DNA of 64,000 nucleotides from Nocardia sp. CDC159 (GCF_023740735.1 NZ_JAMRXH010000003.1:496001-560000), one strand, 5' to 3'. Shown: positions 1-8,635, numbered from the stretch's first letter. Program-made: numbers and translations. The notes: generated by a model not told the origin, from the letters alone.

Positions 1-1192
1 CGAGCAGGCGGCCACGATCGGTGAGGATCAGACGATCGGCGGCGATGACGGCGAGACCGTCGGCGACCACCCGCTCGGCCGCGAGTCGTTCCGCCGGGGC
101 GAGATCGGGCAGGGGTAGCCCGGTGCGCAGCCGCACGGTCAGCATCACCCGCTCGGTATGCCGCTCCTCGCCGGTCAGCGCCTCCCACCCGGCCACGGGC
201 AGACCACCGTCGGCGACCCGTGCGGCATAGCGCGCCGGATGTTTGACATTCCACCAGCGCACACCGCCCAGATGACTGTGCGCACCCGGCCCCGCCCCCA
301 GCCAGTCGCCACCGTCCCAGTACCCGAGGTTGTGGCGGCAGCGCGCCGAATCGCCTGCCGCCCAATTGGACACCTCGTACCAGTCCAGCCCCGCGGCGGC
401 CAGCCGGGCGTCGATCCGCTCGTAGCGGGCGGCGAGCACGTCCTCCTCGGGCGCGGGCAGTTCGCCGCGGCGCACCTTGCGGGCCAGCGCGGTCCCGTCC
501 TCGACGATGAGCGAATAGGCCGACACGTGATCGACACCCGCGGCGAGCACCGCATCGAGGCTGGCATCGAGATCACCGTCACGCTCGCCCGGGGTGCCGT
601 AGATGAGATCCAGATTGACGTGCTCGAAACCCGCCGCCCGCGCCTCCCGCGCGGCGGCCACCGCGCGGCCCGGGGTATGCGTGCGGTCGAGCACCCTCAG
701 CACATGCTCGGCCGCCGACTGCATGCCCAGCGACACCCGGGTGTACCCGGCCGCCCGCAGTCGCTCGAAGAACCCCGGTGAGGTCGATTCGGGATTCGAC
801 TCGGTGGTCACCTCGGCATCGGTGGCCAGGGTGAAGTTGTCGCGCACGGCCTCGAGCACCCGCGCCAGCCCGTCCCCGCCCAGCAGCGAGGGCGTGCCCC
901 CGCCCACGAAGACCGTCGCCACCGGCGGCTGCGCACTCGGCAGCTCCCCGAAAACCCTTGCCGCCTCGGCCAACTCCCCGCGCAGCGCGTTCAACCACGA
1001 CTGCGGCGAGGCGGAACTGCCCAATTCCCCGGCGGTATAGGTATTGAAATCGCAGTACCCGCACCGGGTCGCGCAGAACGGCACATGCACGTAGATACCG
1101 AACGGCCCGCCCCCGAAATCCCGCAGCACCGGCCGCTCCACCTCGGCCGGGGCGGGCGGGCGGAAATCTGCGGAAGTATCGGTCGAGGTCAC
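1..1192 (-). CDS. hemW: Radical SAM heme chaperone HemW, 3' end outside the window
   Basis: HemW is a radical SAM protein of the HemN/coproporphyrinogen dehydrogenase group. The family binds heme and is thought to hand it to target proteins. The sequence shows the cluster motif CATRCGYC (CX3CX2C; Cys40, Cys44, Cys47) preceded by the typical GIYVHVPF strand. I placed the start at a GTG (1192), which gives about 397 codons inside the window. The last visible residues, LILTDRGRLLA, resemble the HemW C-terminus, so only about ten residues should be missing. It lies just upstream of the sulfite reductase locus, as in M. tuberculosis (from memory). True oxygen-independent coproporphyrinogen oxidases (HemN) are longer, which favours HemW. 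Confidence 0.9.
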   Translation of the reverse strand, partial: MTSTDTSADFRPPAPAEVERPVLRDFGGGPFGIYVHVPFCATRCGYCDFNTYTAGELGSSASPQSWLNALRGELAEAARVFGELPSAQPPVATVFVGGGTPSLLGGDGLARVLEAVRDNFTLATDAEVTTESNPESTSPGFFERLRAAGYTRVSLGMQSAAEHVLRVLDRTHTPGRAVAAAREARAAGFEHVNLDLIYGTPGERDGDLDASLDAVLAAGVDHVSAYSLIVEDGTALARKVRRGELPAPEEDVLAARYERIDARLAAAGLDWYEVSNWAAGDSARCRHNLGYWDGGDWLGAGPGAHSHLGGVRWWNVKHPARYAARVADGGLPVAGWEALTGEERHTERVMLTVRLRTGLPLPDLAPAERLAAERVVADGLAVIAADRLILTDRGRLL

Positions 1193-1238
1193 GGTTCCAG
1201 TCTGCCGACCGCCCCGGTGTGCGGTGCGTCCGGGCCGG

Positions 1239-1643
1239 TCAGTGGTCCTGCACCGGCGTGTTCTGGCAGACGGTCAGCAGCCAGCGCCCGTCCTCCTTGG
1301 TCATCACATACAGCGGACTGCCCTCGGAATCGAGGGTGCCGTCGAGGCGAAAGTACCGCTGGCGGATCTTGACCGCGGCGACGTCCGGGCGGACGAAGCG
1401 GATGTGGACGATCTCATAGGTCGCATGCCCGTTCGCGGTCGCACCCGGCAGCACCTGCGCGGTGAACTCGGCGATCGCGTCGCGGCCGAGGAGCAGCTTC
1501 CCGGCGCCGGTGGTCCAGATCGCCTGGGGGTGGAACAGTCCGATGAACTCGTCGACCAGTTCGTTGCGCTGGGCATGGTCGACGGTCGCGACCACCTCGC
1601 GGATCGCGGCGAGGTCGGCATCGGATGGGGCAATTGTCGTCAT
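1239..1643 (-). CDS. SnoaL-like/SgcJ-EcaC family protein
   Basis: A 134-residue protein of the NTF2-like alpha+beta fold (SnoaL/DUF4440, often named SgcJ/EcaC family oxidoreductase). Typical features are the N-terminal helix AAIREVVATVDHAQ, the WTTGAGKLLLGRDAI turn and the C-terminal strand PLYVMTKEDGRWLLTVCQN. Members are small enzymes or ligand-binding domains, and no substrate can be assigned. The ATG at 1643 begins a normal family N-terminus. An in-frame ATG at 1655 has a GAGGG directly upstream and is a possible alternative. It ends 46 bases before the hemW start on the same strand and is probably not functionally linked to it. Confidence 0.75.
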   Translation of the reverse strand: MTTIAPSDADLAAIREVVATVDHAQRNELVDEFIGLFHPQAIWTTGAGKLLLGRDAIAEFTAQVLPGATANGHATYEIVHIRFVRPDVAAVKIRQRYFRLDGTLDSEGSPLYVMTKEDGRWLLTVCQNTPVQDH

Positions 1644-1788
1644 GGCGACGATCATGAGCCCTCGAGCGCACTCGAGGTCAACGCGCCCGGCTATGACCCA
1701 TCTCACAAATTAGGTCGGGCGTCCAGGGAATTTCCCTCGTTTTTGCGGAAAATACCCCGGGCCGGTCGGAATGGCCCCGCTGACATGG

Positions 1789-1794
1789 CACAAT
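1789..1794 (+). promoter_or_regulatory. Candidate -10 box for a leaderless transcript of the sirA operon leader
   Basis: The hexamer CACAAT (4 of 6 to TATAAT) ends seven bases before the ATG of the Cys leader peptide. That is the usual spacing for transcription starting at the A of the ATG. No convincing -35 hexamer is seen. There is no Shine-Dalgarno sequence in the few bases before this ATG, which fits a leaderless mRNA. Confidence 0.45.
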
Positions 1795-1801
1795 AAGCTC
1801 C

Positions 1802-1894
1802 ATGACCGGACTTGGAGTGCGATTGGTGGCGCGTCGCCACGTCGACTTCAAGCGCGTGTGCAGTGCCAGCTGTCTGCCGGATCGCCTCCGGTAG
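1802..1894 (+). CDS. Cys-containing leader peptide of the sulfite reductase operon
   Basis: A 30-codon open frame starting MTGLGVRLVARRHVDFKR and then carrying Cys20 and Cys24 before ending at TAG 1892-1894. The RRHVDxxRV core followed by Cys codons is the hallmark of leader peptides annotated upstream of actinobacterial sulfur genes. In mycobacteria, Cys-rich leaderless small ORFs (Ms4527A, Ms4533A and Ms5788A types, from memory) act as cysteine-responsive attenuators. It lies 128 bases before sirA on the same strand and has no Shine-Dalgarno but a -10-like box seven bases upstream. I infer that ribosome behaviour at the Cys codons links cysteine supply to sirA-cysH-cysD-cysN expression. Too short for routine gene finders. 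Confidence 0.75.
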   Translation: MTGLGVRLVARRHVDFKRVCSASCLPDRLR

Positions 1895-2022
1895 CTCGTC
1901 CCTGCCCCGGTTTCGGCGTCCCCGTCTCGACGCCCTCTTCCCCGGCCGCGAAATACCGAAGGCGTGAGCCAGCCCCTCCCGCCTGCCGCAAGGCCTGATC
2001 ACCATCCCGCAGGAGCGACCCC

Positions 2023-3801
2023 ATGACGTCGAGCACCGACGCCGGTCACACCCCGTCCAACGCCAAGCCGGGCAGCGAGCGCCGTGTCCGGCCCGACCGC
2101 CCCCGCCGTGCCGAGGTTCCGGCCGGTCCGCGTGAGCGCACCGGCAAGCCCGTTCGCCGCAAATCCGAAGGTCAATGGGCGCTCGGCTACCGCGAGCCGC
2201 TCAACCCGAACGAGCAGAGCAAGAAGGACGACAACCCGCTCAACGTCCGCGCCCGCATCGAAAACATCTACAGCAAGGGCGGTTTCGACTCCATCGACAA
2301 GGCCGATCTGCGCGGCCGGTTCCGCTGGTGGGGCCTGTATACCCAGCGCGAGCAGGGCTACGACGGCACCTGGACCGGCGACGAGAACATCGACATCCTC
2401 GAGGCCCGCTACTTCATGATGCGGGTGCGCTGCGACGCGGGTGCGCTGAACCTGGCCCAGCTGCGCACGATCGCGGGCATCTCCACCGAATTCGCCCGCG
2501 ACACCGCCGATCTGTCCGACCGGGAAAACGTCCAGTACCACTGGATCGAGATCGAGAACGTCCCCGAGATCTGGCGGCGGCTCGAGGATGTGGGCCTGAA
2601 AACCACCGAGGCGTGCGGCGACTGCCCGCGCGTCGTGCTCGGTTCCCCACTGGCCGGTGAGTCGCTCGGCGAGGTGCTCGACCCGACCCCGGCCATCGAC
2701 GAGATCGTGCGCCGCTACATCGGCGACAAGCGTTACTCCAACCTGCCGCGCAAGTTCAAGACCGCCATCTCCGGCCAGCAGGACGTGGCCCACGAGATCA
2801 ACGACGTGGCCTTCATCGGCGTCGAACATCCCGAACACGGCCCGGGCCTGGACGTCTGGGTCGGCGGTGGCCTGTCGACCAATCCGATGCTGGCCCAGCG
2901 GCTCGGCGCGTGGGTGCCGCTGGAGGAGGTGCCGGATGTGTGGGAGGGCATCGTCGCGCTCTACCGCGACTACGGCTATCGGCGGCTGCGCACCAAGGCC
3001 CGGATCAAGTTCCTGGTCAAGGACTGGGGCATCGAGAAGTTCCGGCAGGTGCTCGAGGACGAATACCTCGAGCGCAAGCTGATCGATGGGCCCGCGCCCG
3101 AAAAGCCCACCCAGATCGTCGATCACGTCGGTGTACAGCGGCTGCGCAACGGGCTCAACGCGGTCGGTTTCTCCCCCATCGCCGGACGCGTATCGGGCAC
3201 GATCCTCACCAAGGTCGCCGATGCGGCCGAGCGGGCGGGTTCGGATCGGGTGCGCTTCACCCCGTACCAGAAGTTGGTCGTGCTCGATGTCCCCGACGAC
3301 AAGGTCGAGACGCTCATCGCGGAACTGGACGCCCTCGGCCTGCAGGCGCGCCCGTCGGTGTGGCGGCGAAATCTGGTGGCGTGCAGCGGTATCGAGTTCT
3401 GCAAGCTGTCCTTCGTGGAGACCCGCAAGCGGTCCCAGGTGCTCGCCCCCGAGCTCGAACAGCGACTGGCCGATATCAACGCGCAGCTGGACGTGCCGAT
3501 CACCATCAACATCAACGGCTGCCCCAACTCCTGCGCCCGCGCCCAGATCGCCGATATCGGCTTCAAGGGCCAGCTGGTCGACGACGGCCACGGGAATCAG
3601 GTCGAGGGCTTCCAGGTTCATCTGGGTGGCAGCCTCGGGTTCGACAGTGCCTTCGGGCGAAAGTTGCGTCAGCACAAGGTGACCAGCGACGAACTCGGCG
3701 ACTACATCGAGCGCGTGGTGCGCAATTTCGTGAAGAACCGCGACTCCGGCGAGCGGTTCGCGCAGTGGGCTGTCCGCGCCGACGAGGCCGACCTTCGGTA
3801 A
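2023..3801 (+). CDS. sirA: Ferredoxin-dependent sulfite reductase SirA
   Basis: A 592-residue siroheme/[4Fe-4S] reductase that carries out the six-electron reduction of sulfite to sulfide with ferredoxin. The cluster and siroheme ligands are CSGIEFC (Cys454, Cys460) and CPNSC (Cys500, Cys504). Tyr106 (RWWGLY) and Cys198 (TEAC) are 92 residues apart, the same spacing as the Tyr69-Cys161 covalent pair known in the M. tuberculosis enzyme, which supports sulfite rather than nitrite as substrate. Compared with that protein there is an extra basic, Pro-rich N-terminal stretch of about 40 residues. The start follows AGGAG by eight bases. It is the first structural gene of the sirA-cysH-cysD-cysN-chelatase cluster and is preceded by a Cys leader peptide. 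Old name nirA. Confidence 0.95.
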   Translation: MTSSTDAGHTPSNAKPGSERRVRPDRPRRAEVPAGPRERTGKPVRRKSEGQWALGYREPLNPNEQSKKDDNPLNVRARIENIYSKGGFDSIDKADLRGRFRWWGLYTQREQGYDGTWTGDENIDILEARYFMMRVRCDAGALNLAQLRTIAGISTEFARDTADLSDRENVQYHWIEIENVPEIWRRLEDVGLKTTEACGDCPRVVLGSPLAGESLGEVLDPTPAIDEIVRRYIGDKRYSNLPRKFKTAISGQQDVAHEINDVAFIGVEHPEHGPGLDVWVGGGLSTNPMLAQRLGAWVPLEEVPDVWEGIVALYRDYGYRRLRTKARIKFLVKDWGIEKFRQVLEDEYLERKLIDGPAPEKPTQIVDHVGVQRLRNGLNAVGFSPIAGRVSGTILTKVADAAERAGSDRVRFTPYQKLVVLDVPDDKVETLIAELDALGLQARPSVWRRNLVACSGIEFCKLSFVETRKRSQVLAPELEQRLADINAQLDVPITININGCPNSCARAQIADIGFKGQLVDDGHGNQVEGFQVHLGGSLGFDSAFGRKLRQHKVTSDELGDYIERVVRNFVKNRDSGERFAQWAVRADEADLR

Positions 3802-3816
3802 CGGGAGATATCAGCT

Positions 3817-4533
3817 ATGGCAACCACTCTGGAGAAGCTGTCCGAGGACGAGCTGCGGAAGATCGCCGAAGACGGTGCGGCACAACTGGGTCCGGATGCC
3901 TCGGCCCTCGAGCTGCTGCGGTGGACCGAGGACACCTTCGGCTCCGGCTACATCGTGGCCTCCAATATGCAGGACGCGGTGCTGGTCCATCTCGCCGCAC
4001 AGGTGCATCCGGGCGTGGACGTGCTGTTCCTCGACACCGGCTACCACTTCGCCGAGACCATCGGCACCCGCGACGCCGTCGAGGCCGTCTATGGCGTCAA
4101 CGTGATCAACGTGACCCCCGAACACACCGTCGCCGAACAGGATTCGCTGCTGGGCAAGGATCTGTTCGCCCGCGAACCCAACGAATGCTGCCGCCTGCGC
4201 AAGGTGGTCCCCCTGCAGCGCTCGCTGTCCGGCTACAACGCCTGGGTCACCGGCATCCGCCGCGTCGAGGCGCCCACCCGCGCCAACGCCCCCCTGATCT
4301 CCTTCGACGAGGCGTTCGGCCTGGTGAAGATCAACCCGATCGCCGCGTGGTCCGACGACGCCATGTCCGACTACATCGCCGAACACGGCATCCTCGTCAA
4401 TCCCCTTGTGGAAGAGGGATATCCGTCCATCGGTTGCGCTCCGTGCACACGGAAGCCGGAACCGGGAGCCGATCCGCGAAGCGGCCGCTGGGCTGGCCTC
4501 GCCAAGACCGAATGCGGGTTGCATCAATCATGA
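3817..4533 (+). CDS. cysH: APS reductase CysH (adenylylsulfate type)
   Basis: A 238-residue thiol-dependent reductase that converts adenylyl sulfate to sulfite and AMP. Four cluster cysteines are present as ECCRLRK (Cys124, Cys125) and GCAPC (Cys207, Cys210), which identifies the [4Fe-4S] APS-type enzyme rather than the PAPS-type. The catalytic cysteine is Cys233 in the C-terminal ECGLH. It starts 15 bases after sirA and its stop overlaps the cysD start (ATGA at 4530-4533), so the genes are very likely co-transcribed and translationally coupled. The APS specificity agrees with the absence of a CysC kinase domain on the neighbouring CysN. Confidence 0.95.
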   Translation: MATTLEKLSEDELRKIAEDGAAQLGPDASALELLRWTEDTFGSGYIVASNMQDAVLVHLAAQVHPGVDVLFLDTGYHFAETIGTRDAVEAVYGVNVINVTPEHTVAEQDSLLGKDLFAREPNECCRLRKVVPLQRSLSGYNAWVTGIRRVEAPTRANAPLISFDEAFGLVKINPIAAWSDDAMSDYIAEHGILVNPLVEEGYPSIGCAPCTRKPEPGADPRSGRWAGLAKTECGLHQS

Positions 4534-5444
4534 CTCTCACAGCCACCGATACCGACTTCGACACGCTGGCCGCGCTCGAGTCGGAGTCGATCCACATTTT
4601 CCGCGAGGTAGCGGGGGAATTCGAGCGGCCGGTGATCCTGTTCTCCGGCGGCAAGGACTCCACCGTGCTGCTGCATCTGGCGCTCAAGGCGTTCTGGCCC
4701 GCGCCGCTGCCGTTCGCGCTGCTGCACGTGGACACCGGGCACAATCTGCCCGAGGTGCTCGAGTTCCGTGACCGGGTGGTGGCGAAGTACGGGCTGCGGC
4801 TGCATGTCGCCTCGGTCGAGCAGTATCTGGCCGATGGACGGCTGACCGAGCGGCCCGATGGCATTCGCAATCCGCTGCAGACCGTGCCGCTGCTGGATGC
4901 CATCGCCGAGAACCGGTTCGACGCGGTCTTCGGCGGTGGCCGCCGCGACGAGGAGCGCTCGCGGGCCAAGGAGCGCATCTTCTCGCTGCGGGACGCGTTC
5001 GGGCGCTGGGATCCCAAGCGGCAGCGGCCGGAGCTGTGGAACCTGTACAACGGGCGGCACGCGCCCGGTGAGCATGTGCGGGTGTTCCCGCTGAGCAACT
5101 GGACCGAGCTCGACATCTGGCGCTACATCGCGCGCGAGAACGTCGATCTGGCGTCGATCTACTACGCCCATGAGCGCCCGGTATACCAGCGCGACGGCAT
5201 GTGGATGACGCCCGGCGTGTGGGGCGGGCCGCGCGAGGACGAGGAGCTGTTGATCCAGTCGGTGCGCTACCGCACCGTCGGAGACGGATCCTCCACCGGC
5301 GCAATCCTTTCCACCGCCGCCACCAATGCCGAGATCCTGGCCGAAGTGGCCGCGTCCCGGCTCACCGAACGAGGCGCGACCCGAGGCGACGACCGGGTCT
5401 CGGAGGCCGCGATGGAAGACCGCAAGCGAGAGGGTTATTTCTGA
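4530..5444 (+). CDS. cysD: Sulfate adenylyltransferase small subunit CysD
   Basis: A 304-residue PP-loop ATP pyrophosphatase that adenylates sulfate to APS together with the GTPase CysN. The PP-motif is FSGGKDSTVLLHLA near residue 36, followed by LLHVDTGHN and the GGGRRDEERSRAKERIFS segment typical of CysD. The C-terminus ends in DRKREGYF, as is usual for the family. The ATG overlaps the cysH stop, and its own TGA overlaps the cysN ATG at 5444. In M. tuberculosis, cysDN is remote from cysH (from memory), so the linkage here makes a compact pathway operon. Confidence 0.95.
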   Translation: MTLTATDTDFDTLAALESESIHIFREVAGEFERPVILFSGGKDSTVLLHLALKAFWPAPLPFALLHVDTGHNLPEVLEFRDRVVAKYGLRLHVASVEQYLADGRLTERPDGIRNPLQTVPLLDAIAENRFDAVFGGGRRDEERSRAKERIFSLRDAFGRWDPKRQRPELWNLYNGRHAPGEHVRVFPLSNWTELDIWRYIARENVDLASIYYAHERPVYQRDGMWMTPGVWGGPREDEELLIQSVRYRTVGDGSSTGAILSTAATNAEILAEVAASRLTERGATRGDDRVSEAAMEDRKREGYF

Positions 5445-6745
5445 TGTCCGACCTACTCCGACTGGCCACCGCCGGCAGCGTCGACGACGGCAAGTCCACA
5501 CTGGTCGGACGCCTGCTCTACGACACGAAATCGGTGCTGGCCGACCAGATCGACGCGGTCACCCGCGCCTCGGTCGACAAGGGCCTTGCGACACCGGATC
5601 TTTCGCTGCTGGTCGACGGCCTGCGCGCCGAGCGGGAGCAGGGCATCACCATCGATGTGGCCTACCGCTACTTCGCCACGCCCACTCGATCCTTCGTGCT
5701 CGCCGATACGCCCGGGCATGTGCAGTACACGCGCAATACGGTTTCGGGCGCGTCGACGGCGCAGCTGGTGATCCTGCTGGTGGACGCGCGCAAGGGTGTG
5801 ATCGAGCAGACCCGCCGCCACGCCGCGGTGATGGCACTGCTGGGCGTGCCGCGGCTGGTGCTGGCCGTGAACAAGATCGATCTGGTCGATGACGCGGCCG
5901 GTGTCTTCGAGCGGATCTCGGCCGAATTCGCCGAGCTGACCGCCCGATTGGGCTGGGAGGCCGACGATGTCGTGGCGATTCCGGTCTCGGCGCTGCACGG
6001 GGACAATATCGCCTCCCGGTCGCGCAACACCCCGTTCTACGACGGGCCCTCGCTGATCGAGCACCTGGAATCGGTGCCGGTTGATGCCGACAGTTCGGGG
6101 CGGCATTCCATCGGGCTGCGCTTCCCGGTGCAGTACGTGATCCGCCCGCGCACCGCCGAATATCCGGATTATCGCGGTTACGCCGGACAGGTCGCCGCCG
6201 GTGTGGCGGCCAAGGGCGACGCGGTCGTGGTGCTGCCCTCCGGCGTGCGGACCACCATCGAGCGGATCGACACCCCCGACGGCGAGCTGCCCGCCGCCCA
6301 GCCCGGCCGCAGCGTCACCCTGATCCTGGCCGACGACGTGGACGTCTCCCGGGGCGATACGATCGTCTCCGCTGTCGACGCCCCCGAGCCGATCGACGCC
6401 TTCGACGCCACCGTCTGCTGGCTCGGCGACCGCCCCCTGCGGCCCGGCGCCCGCCTGCTCCTCAAACACGGCACCCGCACCACCCAGGCCATCGTCGGTG
6501 CGCTCATCGAACGCTTCGACGAGCAGAATCTCGCCGCCGACCCCGCCCCGGAATCCCTGTCCCTCAACGACATCGGCCGCATCTCGATCCGCGTGGCCGA
6601 CCCGGTCGCGGCCGACGACTACCGCGTCAACCGCCACACCGGCAGCTTCCTGCTGATCGATCCGTCCGGCGGCAACACGCTGGCCGCCGGCCTGGTCGGC
6701 GACGCGCTCACCGCGGTCGAGGTCGGCACCGAATCCGGGGCGTGA
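5444..6745 (+). CDS. cysN: Sulfate adenylyltransferase GTPase subunit CysN
   Basis: A 433-residue translation-factor-type GTPase that drives APS synthesis by CysD. GTPase motifs are AGSVDDGKST (P-loop), ADTPGH (G3) and AVNKIDLV (G4), followed by the EF-Tu-like beta-barrel domains. The length matches CysN alone. The C-terminal APS kinase domain found in mycobacterial CysNC fusions is absent, which fits direct use of APS by the neighbouring CysH. It overlaps cysD by one base and is followed after one base by the chelatase gene. Confidence 0.94.
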   Translation: MSDLLRLATAGSVDDGKSTLVGRLLYDTKSVLADQIDAVTRASVDKGLATPDLSLLVDGLRAEREQGITIDVAYRYFATPTRSFVLADTPGHVQYTRNTVSGASTAQLVILLVDARKGVIEQTRRHAAVMALLGVPRLVLAVNKIDLVDDAAGVFERISAEFAELTARLGWEADDVVAIPVSALHGDNIASRSRNTPFYDGPSLIEHLESVPVDADSSGRHSIGLRFPVQYVIRPRTAEYPDYRGYAGQVAAGVAAKGDAVVVLPSGVRTTIERIDTPDGELPAAQPGRSVTLILADDVDVSRGDTIVSAVDAPEPIDAFDATVCWLGDRPLRPGARLLLKHGTRTTQAIVGALIERFDEQNLAADPAPESLSLNDIGRISIRVADPVAADDYRVNRHTGSFLLIDPSGGNTLAAGLVGDALTAVEVGTESGA

Positions 6746-6746
6746 A

Positions 6747-7685
6747 ATGAGTTCCGCCGAAGGGGTAGGCGCCGCGCCCTGCGGCCGAGCGGGCGAGGTA
6801 TCGGCCGTCCCCGGCCTGCCCGCGCGCGACGCCGGTATCGCTGCGCCCTGCGGGGACGTCGGCAGGGGCAACGACAGCTCGGGCAGCGCCGGTCGCCTGG
6901 CGTCACCACCGGACAGCGCCGATCGCCTCGCGTCACCATCGAGCAGCGCCGATCGCCCGGCGTTGATCGCGGTCGCCCACGGCAGTCGCGATCCGCGTTC
7001 GGCCGCAACGGTTTCCGCTGTGGTCGGTCGGTTGTCGGCCAGCTGTCCGCAGCTCGATGTGCGGCTCGCCTTTCTGGACCTGAGCACGCCCTCGGTGGAG
7101 CAGGTCGTCGATGCGGTTGCGGCACAGGGGCATACCGAGGCAGTGGTGGTTCCGCTGTTGCTCGGCAGCGCCTACCACGCTCGGGTCGATCTGCCCGGCC
7201 TGCTGGCCCAGGCCGGGGCCCAACATCCGCGGATGCGCCTGGTGCAGGCGGACGTGCTCGGGCCGGACGCCCGGCTCGTGACCGCCCTGCGCGACCGCGT
7301 GCTGGAGACCGGCGCGGACCCGCGCGACGGCAGCCTCGGCATCGCGGTCGCCGCCGTGGGTTCCTCCTCGCCCGAGGCGAACCACCGAACCCGCATCATC
7401 GCCCGCATGCTGGCCGCGGGAACCGCCTGGCGCACCTCCGTCTGCTTCGCCACCGTCGAACCATCTCTCCCACAAACCATTTCTCACCTCCGATCCCGCG
7501 GCAGCGACCAAGTGATGGTCGCCCCGTGGTTCCTCGCTCCGGGCCTGCTCACCGACCGCCTGAGGGCAACGATCCCCGACGTGCCCCACACCTGCCCCAT
7601 CGGCAACCACCCGCAGGTCGCCGAGGTCATCCTGACCCGCTACCTCGCCGCTCTACCCCACTTGGCCCGCCGCGCGGCGGCATGA
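6747..7685 (+). CDS. Sirohydrochlorin chelatase (CbiX/SirB family) with repeat-derived N-terminal extension
   Basis: The catalytic part starts near residue 73 with ALIAVAHGSRDP and contains the second half-domain segment VAPWFLAPGLLTDRL, both characteristic of CbiX/SirB chelatases, which insert ferrous iron or cobalt into sirohydrochlorin. In this operon the likely product is siroheme for SirA. M. tuberculosis has the equivalent gene (che1) after cysH, from memory. The first 70 or so residues are low-complexity and are encoded partly by a 30-base tandem repeat, so translation could begin further in, for example at the TTG at 6964. The ATG at 6747 lies one base after the cysN stop. Catalytic function is well supported; the start is not. 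Confidence 0.82.
   Translation: MSSAEGVGAAPCGRAGEVSAVPGLPARDAGIAAPCGDVGRGNDSSGSAGRLASPPDSADRLASPSSSADRPALIAVAHGSRDPRSAATVSAVVGRLSASCPQLDVRLAFLDLSTPSVEQVVDAVAAQGHTEAVVVPLLLGSAYHARVDLPGLLAQAGAQHPRMRLVQADVLGPDARLVTALRDRVLETGADPRDGSLGIAVAAVGSSSPEANHRTRIIARMLAAGTAWRTSVCFATVEPSLPQTISHLRSRGSDQVMVAPWFLAPGLLTDRLRATIPDVPHTCPIGNHPQVAEVILTRYLAALPHLARRAAA
6885..6974 (+). repeat. 30-bp in-frame tandem repeat, three copies
   Basis: Three consecutive 30-base units begin with AGCGCCGRTCGCC at 6885, 6915 and 6945; the third diverges in its second half. They encode SAGRLASPPD, SADRLASPSS and SADRPALIAV, so the last copy runs into the chelatase domain. The period is a multiple of three and keeps the frame open. 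Confidence 0.7.
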
Positions 7686-7801
7686 CCTCTCGCCCGAGGA
7701 CAACGTCGGCCACCCACCAGCAGCCGAGGTCTTCCCGACCCGCCATAGCTCAGCACCGCACCGATCGGCCCGGTACGCGGCGGCGGGAGCTCCGGTCGTG
7801 A

Positions 7802-8599
7802 TCAGTTGCGGAACCAGCGCTCCAGCACCACCGCCACGCCGTCCTCGGCGACGTCGAGGGTGACCTCGTCGGCCAGTTCCAGGATGGGCAGGACGGAGTT
7901 GCCCATGGCCACGGAATGTCCTGCCCAGCTCAGCATTTCGCGGTCGTTGTAGCCGTCGCCCATGGCGAGGGTGGCCTCGCGCGGGATGCCGAGCTGCTGG
8001 CGTAGTCGCTCGAGCGCCCAACCCTTGGACACCCCCTGCTTGCTGGCGACCAGGAACGGCTCGTACTCGCCGTGGACCCATCCGGCGCCGGGCAGGGTCA
8101 GCTCGTCGAGCAGTTCGATCATGTCGGCGAGGGTGCCGCCCGGCCACCAACCGTTGAGTCGGGTGGTGGGTTCCAGGCTGAGCTCCCGATCCTCGACGAA
8201 GCGGAATTCGCCGAGCCGGAAGCTGCCCGGATAGTAGCCCGTGGTCCAGGTGCCGACGCCGACCTTCTCCACCGACAGCACCATGTCCGGAAACAGCGAA
8301 CGCAGCACGCCCACAGCGGGTTCCGGATCGAAGGTGTGCGTCGCCAACGGCTCCCAATTCGAAATATCCACGTGCACAGCGCCGTTGGAGCACAGCGCCT
8401 GCCCCTCCTCCAGTCCCAGTTCCTCGATCACCAGGCGAGTCGCCAGCAGCGTCCGTCCGGTGGTGATCACGACGTGCGCGCCCGCGGAGGTCGCGGCGCG
8501 CACCGCCGCCCGGACTCGGGGCGAGACCGGCTGCCCGGTCTGCAGGAGCGTGCCGTCCACATCCAGCGCTATCAGCTCGGGCCTGCGTGCAGTGTCCAC
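7802..8599 (-). CDS. HAD-superfamily hydrolase, Cof-type
   Basis: A 265-residue phosphatase of the haloacid dehalogenase superfamily (Cof/YidA-like, class IIB cap). Motif I is LDVDGTL, motif II is ITTGRT, and the C-terminal motifs are KGWALERL (Lys) and MGDGYNDREML (acidic pair). Such enzymes dephosphorylate sugar phosphates, nucleotides or cofactors; the substrate cannot be read from sequence. The gene is convergent with the chelatase gene, with 116 bases of non-coding sequence between them, and lies 36 bases downstream of the AIM24-family gene on the same strand. Confidence 0.88.
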   Translation of the reverse strand: MDTARRPELIALDVDGTLLQTGQPVSPRVRAAVRAATSAGAHVVITTGRTLLATRLVIEELGLEEGQALCSNGAVHVDISNWEPLATHTFDPEPAVGVLRSLFPDMVLSVEKVGVGTWTTGYYPGSFRLGEFRFVEDRELSLEPTTRLNGWWPGGTLADMIELLDELTLPGAGWVHGEYEPFLVASKQGVSKGWALERLRQQLGIPREATLAMGDGYNDREMLSWAGHSVAMGNSVLPILELADEVTLDVAEDGVAVVLERWFRN

Positions 8600-8635
8600 C
8601 GGCTCATTCTTGCCGATCGCCCGGAGGCACTCGCA

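Noticed and set aside
2910..4529. Long plus-strand frame running through sirA and cysH into cysD
   Set aside because: It is the out-of-frame shadow of sirA and cysH; only the part from 4530 is CysD.
7686..7801. Possible short gene between the chelatase and HAD genes
   Set aside because: The frame is Arg/Thr/Pro-rich without a ribosome binding site and looks like non-coding GC-rich sequence.
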